NCBI GenBank assembly: GCA_030062745.1
Contig: CP099849.1
Coordinates: forward strand, 10,576,144 to 10,640,143
DNA: 64,000 bases
DNA from: Capitulum mitella
Lineage: Eukaryota; Arthropoda; Thecostraca; Pollicipedomorpha; Pollicipedidae
Direction of reading: 5' to 3'
Shown here: piece after piece, positions 10,742 through 22,879 of the stretch
How positions within the stretch are numbered: the stretch's first letter is position 1
Layout: each line of letters opens with the position of its first letter
Made by a program: the position numbers and the translations under genes
Notes under the pieces: generated by a model
Told to the model about the DNA's origin: nothing
The model's input: the letters and a program-made list of their open reading frames with translations, nothing else
Database searches by the model: none

Positions 10742-12311
10742 TTAAGAGTAGTACCAACATAGAATCTGATGTTTTAGACTTATGCATTAGTTATTCTTGA
10801 ATTGATTCCATGATCTAGGCCCCGCTGTTTTCCCCCAATTTTCTCGTCTGCGAATTTAAACAACTGGAACGCACTCACATATAGGAGTCTGTTTCTTATA
10901 CTGAGGCATTGGTCCAACTTCATAGGTGAGGGAAAATATAAGCAGGGCTGCCTGCGACTTCTTTACACCAGCCAAGACGGAACCCACGCTGAAACCTCAA
11001 AGAAACCCGCCTTCATAGGTAACATAAAATCCCCCTCATCCGCCAGGAGCAGGCGCCGCGATTGGGTGGAAAAACTTGTGCGCCGTAAACCATTTACAGC
11101 GGTAGTTAAACAAAATAGTCTGCGCGGTTATTGTCGGCGGCGAGCCGTAACCGTCCAGAGCGGAGCTCTGCGGATGACACGACCTTGTCCGGCCGAGGGG
11201 AGCCGAGAGCGGCCCTTCAGGCCAGATCAGTGAGGACTGACAGAATGCCGACGTCCGCCGACGAAACTGGCGCTGACTTCAACGTCCTGGTGAGACTGCG
11301 GGAGCCGTGTGTGACGTCGCTCAAGCTTGAGTGTCATATTCACGTGATCAGTTGCAAATGGCTGCTGCATTTTACTACCTCACTGGGTTTTGAATACAGT
11401 GTTTATCTTCGCTTTACGGCAGTACGAACAGTCTGATTTAAGATCCAAAATGAACTGTTTAGTTTCGCATTGTGGTAATTTGGTAAACATTCTAGTGAAA
11501 TATTTTGTCATTGTAGCCTTGGAGGACGGCCTCAATGAAAGTCTTAGTTGGTAGGGGAAAGGAGCTCGATATTATTTTTTTATACAGCAAACCCTCAAGT
11601 TTGATTAAGTAACTGACACATATTTTCAAGTGCACCTTTGATTGTGACAGTCGCAAACTGGGAAAAAAACATCAGGCATCGTTGGCGCCAGTTTTCACCG
11701 CTGTCATCGTCTACCGTGAACCTGTCGCCACAAGTTTGTGGAATGACAACTTCCGCGGCCGAGGCGATTGACAGCGCTTCTTCATTGGGTTTTCGTTTGA
11801 AACTCCCATAGCATTAAAATACCACAACTTTGGATTTCACCACATGTATAAAGCAGGCTGTTCCATTGTCGTACTCTATGGGTTATGGTTCACTTGCGTA
11901 GGTTCCGGAGTAGACATAAAAGCACCGCGCACTATTTGCGCTACTGGCACGTGGTCTGTTCGTCATCAGGTCAAGGCTTAGATGATTCTTTATGCACCTG
12001 AACATCTATTATTTGACAAAGTTCATCTTCCTTGCCCGAAAGTCAGCACTTAGCAGTAAATCGTGACCTTCGGTTATGCGCTATCAATCTGTGTGCATGT
12101 CAAGGCTAGCCATGGGAGCGGCGTAGTTTCCTCAGCACATGCTAAAGACATATGAACGGGGGAGGGGGGCAGGGGGCCATGACCCCCTACTTAGCGAGGT
12201 GGGAGAAGTAGCAGTGTTAGCTGCTCCCACGTTTTTCGGAATTAATTTTAGTTTAAACTCACAAAACAAAACAGAGAGATAAAGCTGCACATCCGGATAT
12301 GAACTCAGCTT
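10742..12311. other. Intron 1 sequence, nothing recognised
   Basis: No exon-like segment with consistent splice sites was found. The GC-rich patch near 11120-11260 holds a short open frame with no recognisable domain. Confidence 0.4.
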
Positions 12312-12826
12312 CAACCACGATGACCTCGCACGACCTTAGTTGACCTAAGGCTATTTTACAGCATGTCGGTGTATTGGTCCAGTTTTTGATTGCGAAATTC
12401 ACTTCGATGTCTATTTTTACTCCCGGGATTATCAAAAAGACTTAGTTTTGCTAGTTCATTCCAAATGTGGCATGACCTGGCCTCATGACCCTTCATACAG
12501 GTCAGCACTGTTTGTTGTGTTTAGTGACTTCCTTGGCCCAGGAATGCACTTTTCGCACTAGGAATGCATTTCCAGCATCTACCACGATGACCTCGCATGA
12601 CCTGAAGTGACCTAAGGCCATTTGACAGCTTGTAAACGTCTTGATGCAATTTTGGGTTGCAGGATTGACTTCATTCTTCATTTATACAACTGAAATCACC
12701 AAATCAGGATTTTACACTCGTTTTTACTAGTTCATCCCAAATGTGACCTGACCTGACTTCATGACCCTTCATTTGGGTCAACGCTTTTTGTCGTGTTTAG
12801 TGACTTCCTTGGCCCGGGAATGCATC
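12312..12826. repeat. Diverged tandem duplication, about 265-bp unit
   Basis: Two head-to-tail copies (about 12312-12550 and 12579-12826) share, in order, CACGATGACCTCGCA, a TGACCTAAGGC block, CTAGTTCATNCCAAATGTG, TCATGACCCTTCAT and a GTGTTTAGTGACTTCCTTGG block. Both are rich in TGACCT. This may be the interior of a further mobile element whose ends I could not fix. Confidence 0.6.
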
Positions 12827-15282
12827 TGAAACATGGAAAAGCAGAAGAAACGGTTGAAAACCGTTAGAAGTATGGAAATAGGGCAAAAACTCAGCTGACC
12901 TCAGGTCAGCGAACTTGACTTTGACATAAAATTCAGGATAACAGAATTCTTGGGAATATCCTCTACTACTATCCCTGGAGGGTTTAGGTCAATCGATTGC
13001 ATGGCGTGGTTTCCAAGACTTAAAAAAATCGAAGGTTAACCCCTTTTACGTGACCTAGGTCAATGACCTGACACGACCCAAAGTTGAAAATGCTATAAGA
13101 CATGCAAAAAAGGTGTAAGAAAAGGTGCTGAAAATTTCATTGCTTTGCGCGCGCTGTTTCTTTTTTGGTATCATCAACAGTTTCATGCGAGGCGCCAAAA
13201 CGCCCCCCCCCCTTGAGTTTGGTTTAAAACAGGCTGTCAAAATGCAGTTCTTTCAAGGAGTGAATCATACCTACTGATGAAAAACGTTTTTCTCATTACT
13301 AAAATGCATCGCAAATACGCCCTCTCTCTACCAGAACTCGCATAAATACACACACACAACCTGGTGTTTTAAACAGCACGATCCCATCCTGCATGCATGA
13401 GGCTGCTGGCACGATTTTGTTTGATGTGAGTTAAGACCCACAGCCTTTTAGGCTCAGACGTCAGCATCTTAAACAGTGTTTTATCTCATCAGGCGTCAGT
13501 CAGTTGTCTGTGTGCTGGTACGACTGCCACACCAAAAATAATTATTTTGTCTCGGGTACTCCGAATGACATACAAAGCAATGGTGAAAGAAAGTCTGCAC
13601 TGAATACATTTTGGGTATGAATCAATGTACTATGGTTCCCTCAAAGTTATCGCTATTCATCAAAGTTGATGGAAAATGGACTGAAACTTAAATAAATGAT
13701 AGGTCTTCTTTCTGGATGTACAGACTCTGCATTCTAGATACTTTAACAATTCACTGTTTCATTTGCACCTCAAAACTTTATTCTAATGGAAGTAAATACG
13801 CTACCAGATCCCAATTTGTTAGTTCTGAGTGGCTACCAAAAGAGGATTCCGACGCACAACACCGCTGCGCCTGGATTTGTATGCAATTCTGGTGCTATTG
13901 TGACCGTGAGACTTTGCCTTGTGTGGTGTAAATCGGCCCGGAGTCATCCAAAATGAAGACCTTTCAGAATCACGTCCCATTTCAGGCCGGCCTCACGAAA
14001 ACAATTTACGCTCTTGATAATTATACAGAATGAGCGGAATAGGGTTAACACTGGGTCAAACATTTTTTTTCGTGGGACACCCTCAACTAAAATAATTTTA
14101 CCCTGCATCCCTTCACCCACCTTACTTTTTGAAACGTTCATGCGCCGCTGATGAGGTTTTTTGTTGAAGGCAGGCAGTGTTGAAAAATTACGGAAGGAAG
14201 GCAGTAACGTAAGGCAGTATTAAAACGGAAGGCAATACTGAAGAGATCTAACTGTAAACGTCGTTCACCTCCCTTCCATGACATTTGATGGGAGCTTTGG
14301 TTATACAGGAGCAGAATGCGATTTTTCCTCGGAATGCCGCAAAATGTAGCTGGAGCCAAGAGCTGGATGGCTGAGTCCAGCTGACAAGTCTTCAGCTGGA
14401 CGCTCAACACGTTTTGGATCAAAAGGGCCGCCACCGACGTGGAAACCAACCCTGCGGCCAGGACTGAATCTCACCACCCCGTTCACCAGCTGTCGCCGGC
14501 ACCACGCCTTCCGGCGTCGGCGTCATCTGTTTACGCTGTATTTTAATTGCGACCGTATGCCTCGCGCTCCCTGTTGGCCTGCTCTGAGCCCGGCTGAATG
14601 CCAGTGTTTGGATTTCGGAGCTCTCGAATCAGGACGGTGGCGACGGTCCGGTCTCTTGATATGCAGGCCCGGTGTTTTCGTCGGAGAGCCTGAGAGGCCC
14701 GCGCTCGCCGGTGGAAACGCACCAGGCGTCCGGGCCGGCGGCGGAGACGATGCTCTTTGATACGTGGCCGCATTGCATAAAAGATAAAATACGCGTATGA
14801 TATGAGAATGAAAATAATTTAAGTGGCAAAAACAGAAACAGAAAGATTACCAGACGAAGTCCGAGTCGATATATGCACAACGAAAGGAACAGATGCGCTT
14901 AATTGGAAAAACATTCCTGCTCAAATTTAGAATTTTTGTACATAGAGAAAAGAGAAAATAAAACAAAAGGGATAGGCAAACCACCAAGGATGCCATTTTG
15001 TGCAAATCACGGCGGGGGGCCGAGGGTCTGCAAGCCTAACCTTCTCTCAAATGTGGGTTTCCCAACGGGTCTAACCCACTTTATTTCAATCGACAGCAAT
15101 TTGTGTTTTTTCACTTCATTTACCAAGTAACAAACTATGTACTCCTGATCCAAACTAACAAAAAACTACTGAGAAGCCCAAATCACCTTTGGAGAACTCA
15201 GATCCACATCGGAGGCCATGGCCCCCACAAAAGAATACAAATCGACAACTTTACAAACAACACAAGAAGCAACAATCTAAAA
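12827..15282. other. Intron 1 sequence with AGGTCA-rich tract and GC block
   Basis: TGACCTAGGTCAATGACCTG lies near 13050. A GC-rich block at about 14540-14760 is open on both strands but gives no recognisable protein. No exon of either gene was found. Confidence 0.35.
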
Positions 15283-15372
15283 GAGTGAAAGAAAGAGAGA
15301 AAGAAGAAAAAAGAAGAGAAAAGGAATTAGAGAGAGACAGGGGGGACGGAGAGAAATTGAGTGGGGGAGAGA

Positions 15373-15406
<34 letters not shown>
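15283..15406. repeat. GA-rich tract followed by (AT)n
   Basis: A purine-rich GA/GAA tract runs into about 15 AT dinucleotides at 15375-15405. Confidence 0.85.
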
Positions 15407-15407
<1 letters not shown>

Positions 15408-15924
15408 CAAGGGGCCATGTGCAGTTTGGGAACTTTGCAGGAGGCTGGCCAACCAGGTCCGAGAAACGTACGAACATTGACAAAAGATCCCGCCTGCATA
15501 CTCAGCGCTGAGTATGTTTCCGTAGCTTGTGTTTATTTTATCAAAGACATGCCCCGAATATTTTCTGATTAACTATCACTCTGTTTCGCTCGGCGAGATG
15601 GGGGCGAGTCTCCAGACGACTGCCTTACTACTCGTAGTCTCCAAAGGCTGGTAGAAAATGAGGCGTCATACCTAGGCCTGTCCATCTGTGCAGCACTTGA
15701 AAGTGTACACATCTTTGCATCCCTTACCGACCGTTCAGCTCCCGCTAAATGATATGGGCTATTACAACGGTCTCGGTGAACTCATCGACACGACCCAAGA
15801 ACCTTGCTGGCAGTCCCCACAATGACTGCCATCCGTCGGCGGCGCATCCTACGGCGCCGCTTACGGTCTGTCTGCTAGTCTGTTAGTCTGCAGTCCGCTT
15901 ACAGACTGTTATCCGCTTAGGGCG

Positions 15925-16020
15925 GCAGTGCTCCTGTTATCCGTTGGCACCGTCTGTGAGCGTATGGCAGCAATGCTCCTGATATCTGTCACCGCCGTCT
16001 GTGAGCGTGTGGTGGCAGCG
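15925..16020. repeat. Two-copy repeat of about 45 bp
   Basis: Two adjacent copies share GCTCCTGNTATC and a CCGTCTGTGAGCGT block, with the start of a third. The unit lies at the edge of a GC-rich block (16000-16430) that contains GGC/GCA trinucleotide repeats at 16150-16195 and a CRE octamer at 16363-16370. Open frames there on both strands are Pro/Ala-rich and unconvincing as genes. Confidence 0.6.
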
Positions 16021-16439
16021 CTGTTGTGCTTCGTCGGCGCCACCCTTTGCAACCGTGCCGGCCGCCTCCGGATCGGCGATCATCGGACACAACAGGGCCG
16101 GGGGCGGGGGCGGGGCCGACTGGCCGACGCCGCCGTCAGCAGCGCTCAGAGGCGGCGGCAGCAGCGGCGGCAGCGGCGGCGGGATGGTCTGCAGCTCCAC
16201 CGCCGGCGCTGAGCTCTCGAACAGCGAAACAGCTCTCGCCTGGGGTGATGCCGGGCTCATGAGCCGGGGACTGTTCGGGCACGCGGCGCGACCGCGAGAC
16301 AAACTGCGGCCGCAGGGCTCCGGGCCTGCGCCGCTGCCGCCGCCGCCGGCGCCACGCTGCCCTGACGTCACAGAGTTATCGCCCTGTTATGGTGGCGCTG
16401 CGAGCCGCGGCAGCCCCATGCGGGCTGGTTCAAATTGAG

Positions 16440-17433
16440 CTGCAGAATACACGCTGAAATTTCACTTTGCGCTGGCCGCCTGTAGTTGGCAGATAATGGA
16501 ATGTGAACGACTTCAACTCAATCGATGGATAGGGACGGTTCCGACACACAGCAATGGCGTTCTCTCGGCCGGAAAATATCACTTTGATTGTTGATACCAG
16601 AAAGTATTGTAATCACTGCGAAAGTTGTTGGTTTGAAGATTTGTTGCAGATTCAGGGCAACTTCTATAAGGAATGGAAAGGCATGTTGTAATATTTAGTG
16701 ATCGTGTTTCTAGTTTTTAAGGCAGCAAACCTGACGATAAATAATTTTCTTGTTCCGTCCAACACTGCTGGAACTTTTCTGACTCAGTCTGACATTTGTA
16801 TCATTACATCTGCCGCTTTTTTGAGACTGCACTTCGATTGTTTCACTCAACGTCATGGGGTGAGAAAAGAGCAGACTGCCATGTTTCAGACATCACAACC
16901 TCACGAGCCGAATGTGTGAAAAAAAAACTGTTTTCAAAGTCTCAGGAGGATTTTCAGTGCAGCATTCCTTTGCCTTCTCCCCAGCATTTGACTACGATCT
17001 CATTTATTCTACGCTTGCGGTTCTCCGTTGTCTGTTGCTTGGAATTGTCCATTATGAGGGACAGGGATGGCATTAAGGAAGCAGCCGTACCTCCGCTTCT
17101 CTAAGTTCTTGAGCTGTAAAGAACGCGTCTTCCATCGACTAAATTTTTTTCTTCAAAATTTGTTTTCATCTCTTTCGCATTAAGGGACACATCCCATTTG
17201 TTATAACAAGTCTGTGTCTTGCGGATTAACGAACATATATGCCATGAACTACTTGGCATGTCTGCTGTTCATTTATAGACAAACGTCATGCAGACCGTTG
17301 GGCAATAGTTACGTTTGCTACTGAACAAGTGTCATCAGCCTTTGAGGATGCATTCTGCCAGTAAGCGAGACATCTATGGTGGACTAATGGAAGGATCTCC
17401 CGTGCTTCTGGGAGCACGTCTTCTGGAATTTAA
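16440..17433. other. Intron 1 sequence, nothing recognised
   Basis: No exon, RNA gene or mobile element end was identified up to the TTAA at 17430-17433. Confidence 0.4.
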
Positions 17434-18724
17434 TCCGCACAGTGGAAGAGGGTTTCGCGCAAGCGCGCACTGGAAGGGAGTCTAAAAGGACCCCCTCCAT
17501 TCTCAATAACGGAAAGGGCTACAGACCTAAATCTTTTTGGGGAGGGTGGGGCTATAACGATTTACATTAAGTGCAATTTTCATGATCCTAGGTCAATATC
17601 TTTAAGGTCAAATGGGGTCGAAAAGGTCAACTTTGGACACTCTCTGCCCGTACAGGCCATTCCGTACAACTTTTCAAACGAAACGAGAAAAGGGTGTTCG
17701 TCTGAGCGTTAAAACGTGGATTACGACGACTTTCACTCATCTGACGTTTTGACTGAGAATTTCGGGCCGAGATTATATCAGGTCATTGACCTACGCCGTC
17801 GTTTTTTCATGTTTTGCGGATCAGATTTCGACCAGCACGGGATGGCCTGAGTGTAAATGACGGCGCTACACGCGTCTTTTGGGGTATATTCAGTGGAGGT
17901 AGCCAACATCGGTACATTTGATCACTTCCAATGTTTATATTTATGTATATATGTATATGTATGTACATACATCAATGCGCCAAGTGTTTTAAGTAGGGTC
18001 TTTGAATGCATATTTTATGCAAATAAACATATTACGAAGCAAATCTGGACCAGGTCACAAAAGAGTTACCCTTGACCTTTGGTGACCTTGATCTGTACTG
18101 ATCCTGGTATATATAAGCGTATCCATGTGCGGGAACATGTTTTTATTGGGGTCTTTAAATGCATATTTTATACAAATTGACGTGCCGCAAAGCAAATCTC
18201 GACCAGGTCCCAAGACATTCGACCCTTTGGCGACCTTACCTTTACTGACCCTGGTAGATGTAAGCATATCAGTATGGGCACACGTGTTTTTACTGGGGTC
18301 TCTGAATGCATATTTCATACAAACCGACATGTTGCAAAGCAAATCTAGATCAGGCCACAAGCTGATTGACCTTGACCTTTGGAGACCTTGGTCCCTTACT
18401 GACCCTGGCTTTGGTCTTGGTACATCCATCACTTATGCCTGAATGACGTCGCCTGATTGTGTTCAAGTGGTAATCATAGGTAGAACGCTAGTCCTTTCAC
18501 AAAGTTCCCATTTGTCAGCGGCAACCGTTATTTTCGTTATGTTTGCTTGACTTCCAATGCTTCAAACTTCAAAAATTTCCTGCCGATTTTCGATTTTTAT
18601 GTCTCAGTCGATGAGCTGTTCAGTTGCCATATCACAAAGTAGCGGCAGTCAGCTCCGATCCGTTCTCGAGATATTCAAGAAAAACAGGTGGGCGGCATAA
18701 AAAGACCCCTTTCCAGTGCGCGTG
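17434..18724 (+). mobile_element. TTAA-flanked element, family C copy 1
   Basis: This 1291-bp element has TTAA on both sides (17430-17433 and 18725-18728). Its ends are imperfect inverted repeats: the left end reads TCCGCACAGTGGAAGAGGG and the right end, reversed, CACGCGCACTGGAAAGGGG. A further GCGCACTGGAAGGG lies just inside. The interior carries three tandem units of about 150 bp, starting near 17998, 18151 and 18298, each with GAATGCATATTT, GCAAAGCAAATCT-like and TTGACCTTTGG blocks. A second copy lies inverted at 43688-44826. No transposase is encoded. Confidence 0.75.
17983..18420. repeat. Three 147-153 bp subrepeats inside family C copy 1
   Basis: The units begin with GTCTTTGAATGC-like sequence at 17998, 18151 and 18298. 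Each ends with TGACC-rich sequence before a CTGATCCTGG or CTGACCCTGG segment. The copy at 43688 has only one such unit, so the internal array expanded or contracted after the copies separated. Confidence 0.8.
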
Positions 18725-20352
18725 TTAATCCTCGAAGGACGGGAGGGATTTTCATTCACACTGACGACGAGGGAGGAAAACTCGTGTTGCCATTTGGCCC
18801 CTGCTAGAGCTGACGTCTCTCCTGGACGAAAAACAATCGATAGCTGTGTGCACAAAGAATGCAACGGCTGGCCGCGCCATGTCAGTCAGTGAGCTCCTAG
18901 GCCAGGTCAGTCTTTATGCTTAGGAACTACAGATCGATTTTCCGGAGTTCAAAACGACACAGTTGGAGTCGAATAGGTGTCAAATCGTCTCCCTTTATCA
19001 TATTCAGTGCCCAAAGATTAGTATTTGAACGTCTGAGGTCAAAAATGGCTCTAAAAGGTCACTGAACTTGTTTTGCCTTGCAAAGATCATTAATCTATCT
19101 TAGGTAACCTGTTCGCATGTGGAATACCATTCTGAGCCGACTTCATGTTTATCATCTGTCGTTTATGCATACCTGTTGGCCCAAAACAGCAAAAAACGAC
19201 ATTTGGTGCAAAAATTGCTCTGCAAACCTTGAGTAGTGACACCATAGCTCGATGGTCTGAGATGACCTGGGTCATTGTTTTTCCAAAATATGCAACATGA
19301 ATGTGTCGTCAGCTATGCCAAATTTCAGGGGGCTGTCGTGCGCCGTTTTACCATGGTCCCGGAAACACTTGCTTGGGTTGGGGGTGGCATCCACCCCCGT
19401 CGTTCAGCGAGGGCGAGGCGAGGAGCCGTCCCCCGAATAAGAGTAATCACGCCTCTATGTCCAACAAATGCGTCTTGTGTGGGCCACTCTTCACGGGACC
19501 TTTAGAATAATGATCATGTCTATTGTAGAATAACAGTATGTCTTTAGTGAGTTAACGGCCAGGTTCCCCATGAACTGATGAATATGTGTCCTGTGGAGTG
19601 ACGATAAATGGTCACGACTCCTCTGGACGAAGACATCACCCGCTGAATAATAACCGCGTCTCCCGTGGAATAACGAGCACGTTTTCTACAGAATAACAGA
19701 CATAGACCTTGTGGAATCATGAGAGTGATTTCAATGAGTGTACCAACACGTCTCCTTCGAATGAGCGAGCTGTGTTGTCCACGCCATGGAAAGAGAGGTC
19801 TGTTTCGTAGTTTTCCATCGTCCTTAGGAATGAAAGTTACTCACATTTTCTTCGGTGATATTGGACGAGTACAGCAAGTGCTCATACTATATGCATACAC
19901 GTTCATGATCATTTTTGTAACCAATTAAATGGTTTCTCACATAAAAATACATCGGGCTAGCATGTCCTCTGTTTCCATCAGGCCCCACCAATGGTGTATA
20001 AGCACATTCGATGCCATCAGATTTAGGAGCAGGTGGGACTGTTTGTTTTGTGTGCTCTGTTTTTCAGGATTGTCGGGCCGATTCGTTATCAGAGTGGGCT
20101 AAACAGACGGACTGCGAGTGTGAAATGAAAGGTCCCAGTCATTTTCCAACGGTCTGTCTGCTCTGGGATTCAACGGGTGAACTGTAATACCGAGCTCCGA
20201 CAATGGAGGTGTCTCCACTCCGGGGAAACGCCTGGGCTATACTGGTGTTCCTTTTGGCAGGTGCTTGACTATGTAGTGAGAGGTCCTAACAGAGGTATGT
20301 GCCCCTTGCGAGCCCGTTCCAGTGGTGACCTCGCTCTGTGTGACGTCGTCAG
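18725..20352. other. Intron 1 sequence, nothing certain
   Basis: AGGTCA-type motifs continue (near 18902, 19040, 19060). A short inverted segment around 19380 (GGGGGTGGCATCCACCCCC) is a perfect 8-bp stem. The phrase near it weakly resembles 12160-12205, hinting at another repeat family. Confidence 0.35.
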
Positions 20353-20474
20353 GGCGAATCAGCCTGGCCTCGGAGGAGTGTTTCCGCCTGCTGGTCACCG
20401 TGCGGCCGGCTGACTGCGGCGACTCCCTGCTCCCCTGTAGTGGACGGGGACGCTGCGTCGCCACCGCGAAACAG
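20353..20474 (+). CDS. Exon 2: end of N-terminal domain and first half of EGF1
   Basis: The acceptor GTCGTCAG|GG and donor ACAG|GTCAGA bound a 122-base exon entering in phase 1 and leaving in phase 0. With exon 1 it reads G-RISLASEECFRLLVTV and then DCGDSLLPCSGRGRC. This supplies the first three cysteines of an EGF-like domain that exon 3 completes. The SGRGRC segment is the usual C2-to-C3 loop. The donor is followed by three further CAG|GT sites within 43 bases. Confidence 0.8.
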
Positions 20475-20519
20475 GTCAGAACACGTGGCCAGGTCAGTTC
20501 AGATCAGGTCAGAACAGGT
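20472..20519 (+). promoter_or_regulatory. Cluster of four candidate splice donors
   Basis: CAG|GTCAG occurs with junctions at 20474/20475, 20492/20493, 20507/20508 and 20517/20518. Only the first keeps exon 2 joined in frame to exon 3 without added residues. The copies sit in loosely repeated AGGTCAG-rich sequence, so they could be decoy or alternative donors. Confidence 0.5.
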
Positions 20520-21197
20520 CAGGCCAGGACAAGGTAGGTTAGCACGGCTAGGAGAGGCTCGTTTTCTGTGTTACCGCGACAAAGTTGGGCCGGAAAGTTG
20601 GGAGGTGGGGAGGGGAGGGGAGGGGACTGCCGTCTGGCGGCGTCACGACGAAGACCAGAGTCGGTGCTCGCAGCATCTCTCATGGCCGGCTGTGTTGGCC
20701 AAGTGATTTCTGAAGTGCCGCATTCTGTTCCTCAAAATAAAAAGCTTAACGTAATCCCAGGGTCAGGTTATTGGTCAAGCTGGAATCTAAAACCTTTGTG
20801 CAAACTGATAACATTAAAATACACCAGTTTCAATAATACATTGCAGAGTGATGTGGGCCAACATCCTTGCAGAGGCACCACTCCTCCTGTGGTTCTTTCC
20901 CTGTTCCTTCCTATTCCGTCATCACTTCTGCTCTGAACACACTTTTGGTGGCAAACCATTACAAAACTCATGCTTCTGGGACCTTTGGGCAATATTCTGA
21001 ATATATTTTGCAGAAATAAAGATTCAGTATTACTCAGTCACGGCATAGCTTCATGTCATTACTTTTATCTTTGTTATCCCCTAACGTGAAGGAGGGGATA
21101 GCTCCGTTTGCACGGCATGCTTGCACCGACGTTCTGCATGGCGTGTGAATTGGTTCGATTCTTGTTAATGTAAGCGAAGCTGATGCTATCGTTGCAG
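20520..21197. other. Intron 2 sequence, nothing recognised
   Basis: It contains a G-rich GGGGAGGGGAGGGG run near 20605. It ends in the acceptor ATCGTTGCAG before exon 3. Confidence 0.5.
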
Positions 21198-21337
21198 AAG
21201 ACGTTCGGTTGTGTCTGCTGCCCCGGCTGGTCCGGTCCTTACTGTGAGGTCCGCTGACCCCTGCACTTCGAACCCGTGCCCTGAGAACACCGTCTGCCAG
21301 CCTGCAGCCAGCGGCCACATCTGCGCCTGCTCTCAAG
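21198..21337 (+). CDS. Exon 3: end of EGF1 and most of EGF2, with a frameshift
   Basis: The acceptor GTTGCAG|AAG and donor CAAG|GTACTG bound the exon. In the frame set by exon 2 it reads KTFGCVCCPGWSGPYCEV, a clear EGF C-terminal half (C4, C5, C6 with one extra Cys). This frame then hits TGA at 21255-21257. One base over, the frame reads DPCTSNPCPENTVC and HICACSQ, the start of EGF2, leaving in phase 1 exactly as exon 4 requires. Both halves are excellent EGF sequence, so a one-base gain or two-base loss lies between 21246 and 21256. An assembly error is the simplest explanation; an inactivating mutation or unusual splicing is possible. Confidence 0.75.
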
Positions 21338-21905
21338 GTACTGTCTCCCAAGCCTTCCGGCGGAAAAGACTCTTCCCATACCGCCATGGCGTCGGCTCTC
21401 CGATCTTGGAGGATTGACTGTCCATGTGGAGAAAGCTGTGTAAATCATGTTTATGGTTCGAGGGATTTACGAGCTGTGCCACAGCAACCATTTTCCTGCC
21501 CTGGCAAAAACAGTCGCCTACGCTGCTGATTTGCATTTCTAATTTCTTGGGTCGTTTGTCGAGTTTTTCGAACAGATCGATGGGCCGCCTCCGAAGGCTC
21601 GTCTGAACGGTCCAAACTCTTGACGATGCTTTTAGGCGGGCGATGTTTTTAATGATGTCCTCGCCGCCATGCTCGATTATTTCGGTTTTGTTAGACTGCT
21701 GCCGAGTGAAAGTGGATATCGGAATCGGGAAGTGAATGTAGGGAGCGATGTTCGAAAAGAATGAAGCTTTGCAAAATATGCAAAAATGTATGGTGTTGTT
21801 ACGCAACTTGCTTAAAGTATCAGCATCAATGATAAAATGGACATTATTTTGTTATCTGTCAGACTGAGTTATTTTAGGACGCGCTACCAGCCGAAATAAC
21901 GGCAC
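21338..21905. other. Intron 3, left part: nothing recognised
   Basis: Mixed-composition sequence with no exon-like segment, ending at the TA microsatellite. Confidence 0.45.
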
Positions 21906-22002
<97 letters not shown>

Positions 22003-22106
22003 ATATATGTATATATACATGTACATACATATATATACATATATACATATATACACATATACATATACATATATACATATACATATATATATATACATAT
22101 ATACAA
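21906..22106. repeat. (TA)n / (ATGT)n / (ACATAT)n microsatellite
   Basis: About 70 bases of TA dinucleotide pass into GTAT tetranucleotides and then ACATATAT-type repeats. Open frames of alternating Tyr-Ile are artefacts. Confidence 0.9.
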
Positions 22107-22690
22107 TTATCCAGCATACATGGGGGTTGGCGCATAACTGCAAAAATTTGGGACGTTGCTGATAAATGGAAGTAGTGTTTATTGTTGTCCGTTTAGTTGT
22201 TTATAGTTGTACGTAACTCAAGATTTCCGAATTCATTTAACAAAATAAACTGCATGCGCTTTTTTCGATGTGGAGATTGCTGAAAGAATTTTTACGAAAA
22301 TCCTTATAAACGTCACGTTTTATAAACAGACAGAATGTATGGCTACATCAAACATTTCAACTTCCTATCAGGGTTTTATTTCTTTACGACATTACAAGAC
22401 ACTTCTTCTTCCCTTTTGAGTAGTTTTTCCTAAAAGGGCTTCGTAGTATGTTTCGACAATGAGACTGCAATGAAACAACGATCACGGGTAATGTCCAGGT
22501 TCTCTTATAAGCTCCCAGCGAAAACAAGCGAGGAAAAACGTTGCGGGTTACGTAGTCTGAGCCTATGACTTAATGCAGGCATTTTTTGGTCTCAGTTTTG
22601 AGCTTGGTAGATCCGAAGAATCAAATGGTAAGGACGAAATCGTAATGACATTTGATGAAGGCTGATCTTGGTGACTGTTGTATCTATGCC

Positions 22691-22877
22691 CTATAGTGTG
22701 GTTTATGGCTGGGACGTGTGGACACTGCACACCGAGCTGTTAGATGTTTCGGCCATGGGCCCTCTTCTGTGTTTCTTCAGTGCTAAAGAATGGAGCTCTG
22801 AAGAAACAGTGAAGAGGACCCATGGCCGAAACGCCTGCTAATTCCCCGACTCTTCTGAGCCGCAAGCCACACTATAC
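22691..22877. repeat. Imperfect foldback element, about 187 bp
   Basis: Inner arms 22745-22780 (TGTTTCGGCCATGGGCCCTC onward) and 22796-22832 are inverted copies with a few mismatches, around a 15-base loop. Outer arms CTATAGTGTGG (22691) and CCACACTATA (from 22867) pair as well. This is the shape of a foldback or MITE-type element. No duplicated target site was clear. Confidence 0.65.
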
Positions 22878-22879
22878 GA

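Noticed and set aside
14036..14050. GGAATAGGGTTAA, identical to the right end of family A
   Set aside because: No matching element body on its left, so it is either a worn remnant or chance.
15937..16438. Pro/Gly/Ala-rich frames on both strands
   Set aside because: GC-rich and GGC-repeat composition keeps all frames open; no splice-consistent exon or domain.
21852..22175. Tyr-Ile repeat proteins on both strands
   Set aside because: TA/ATGT microsatellite artefacts.
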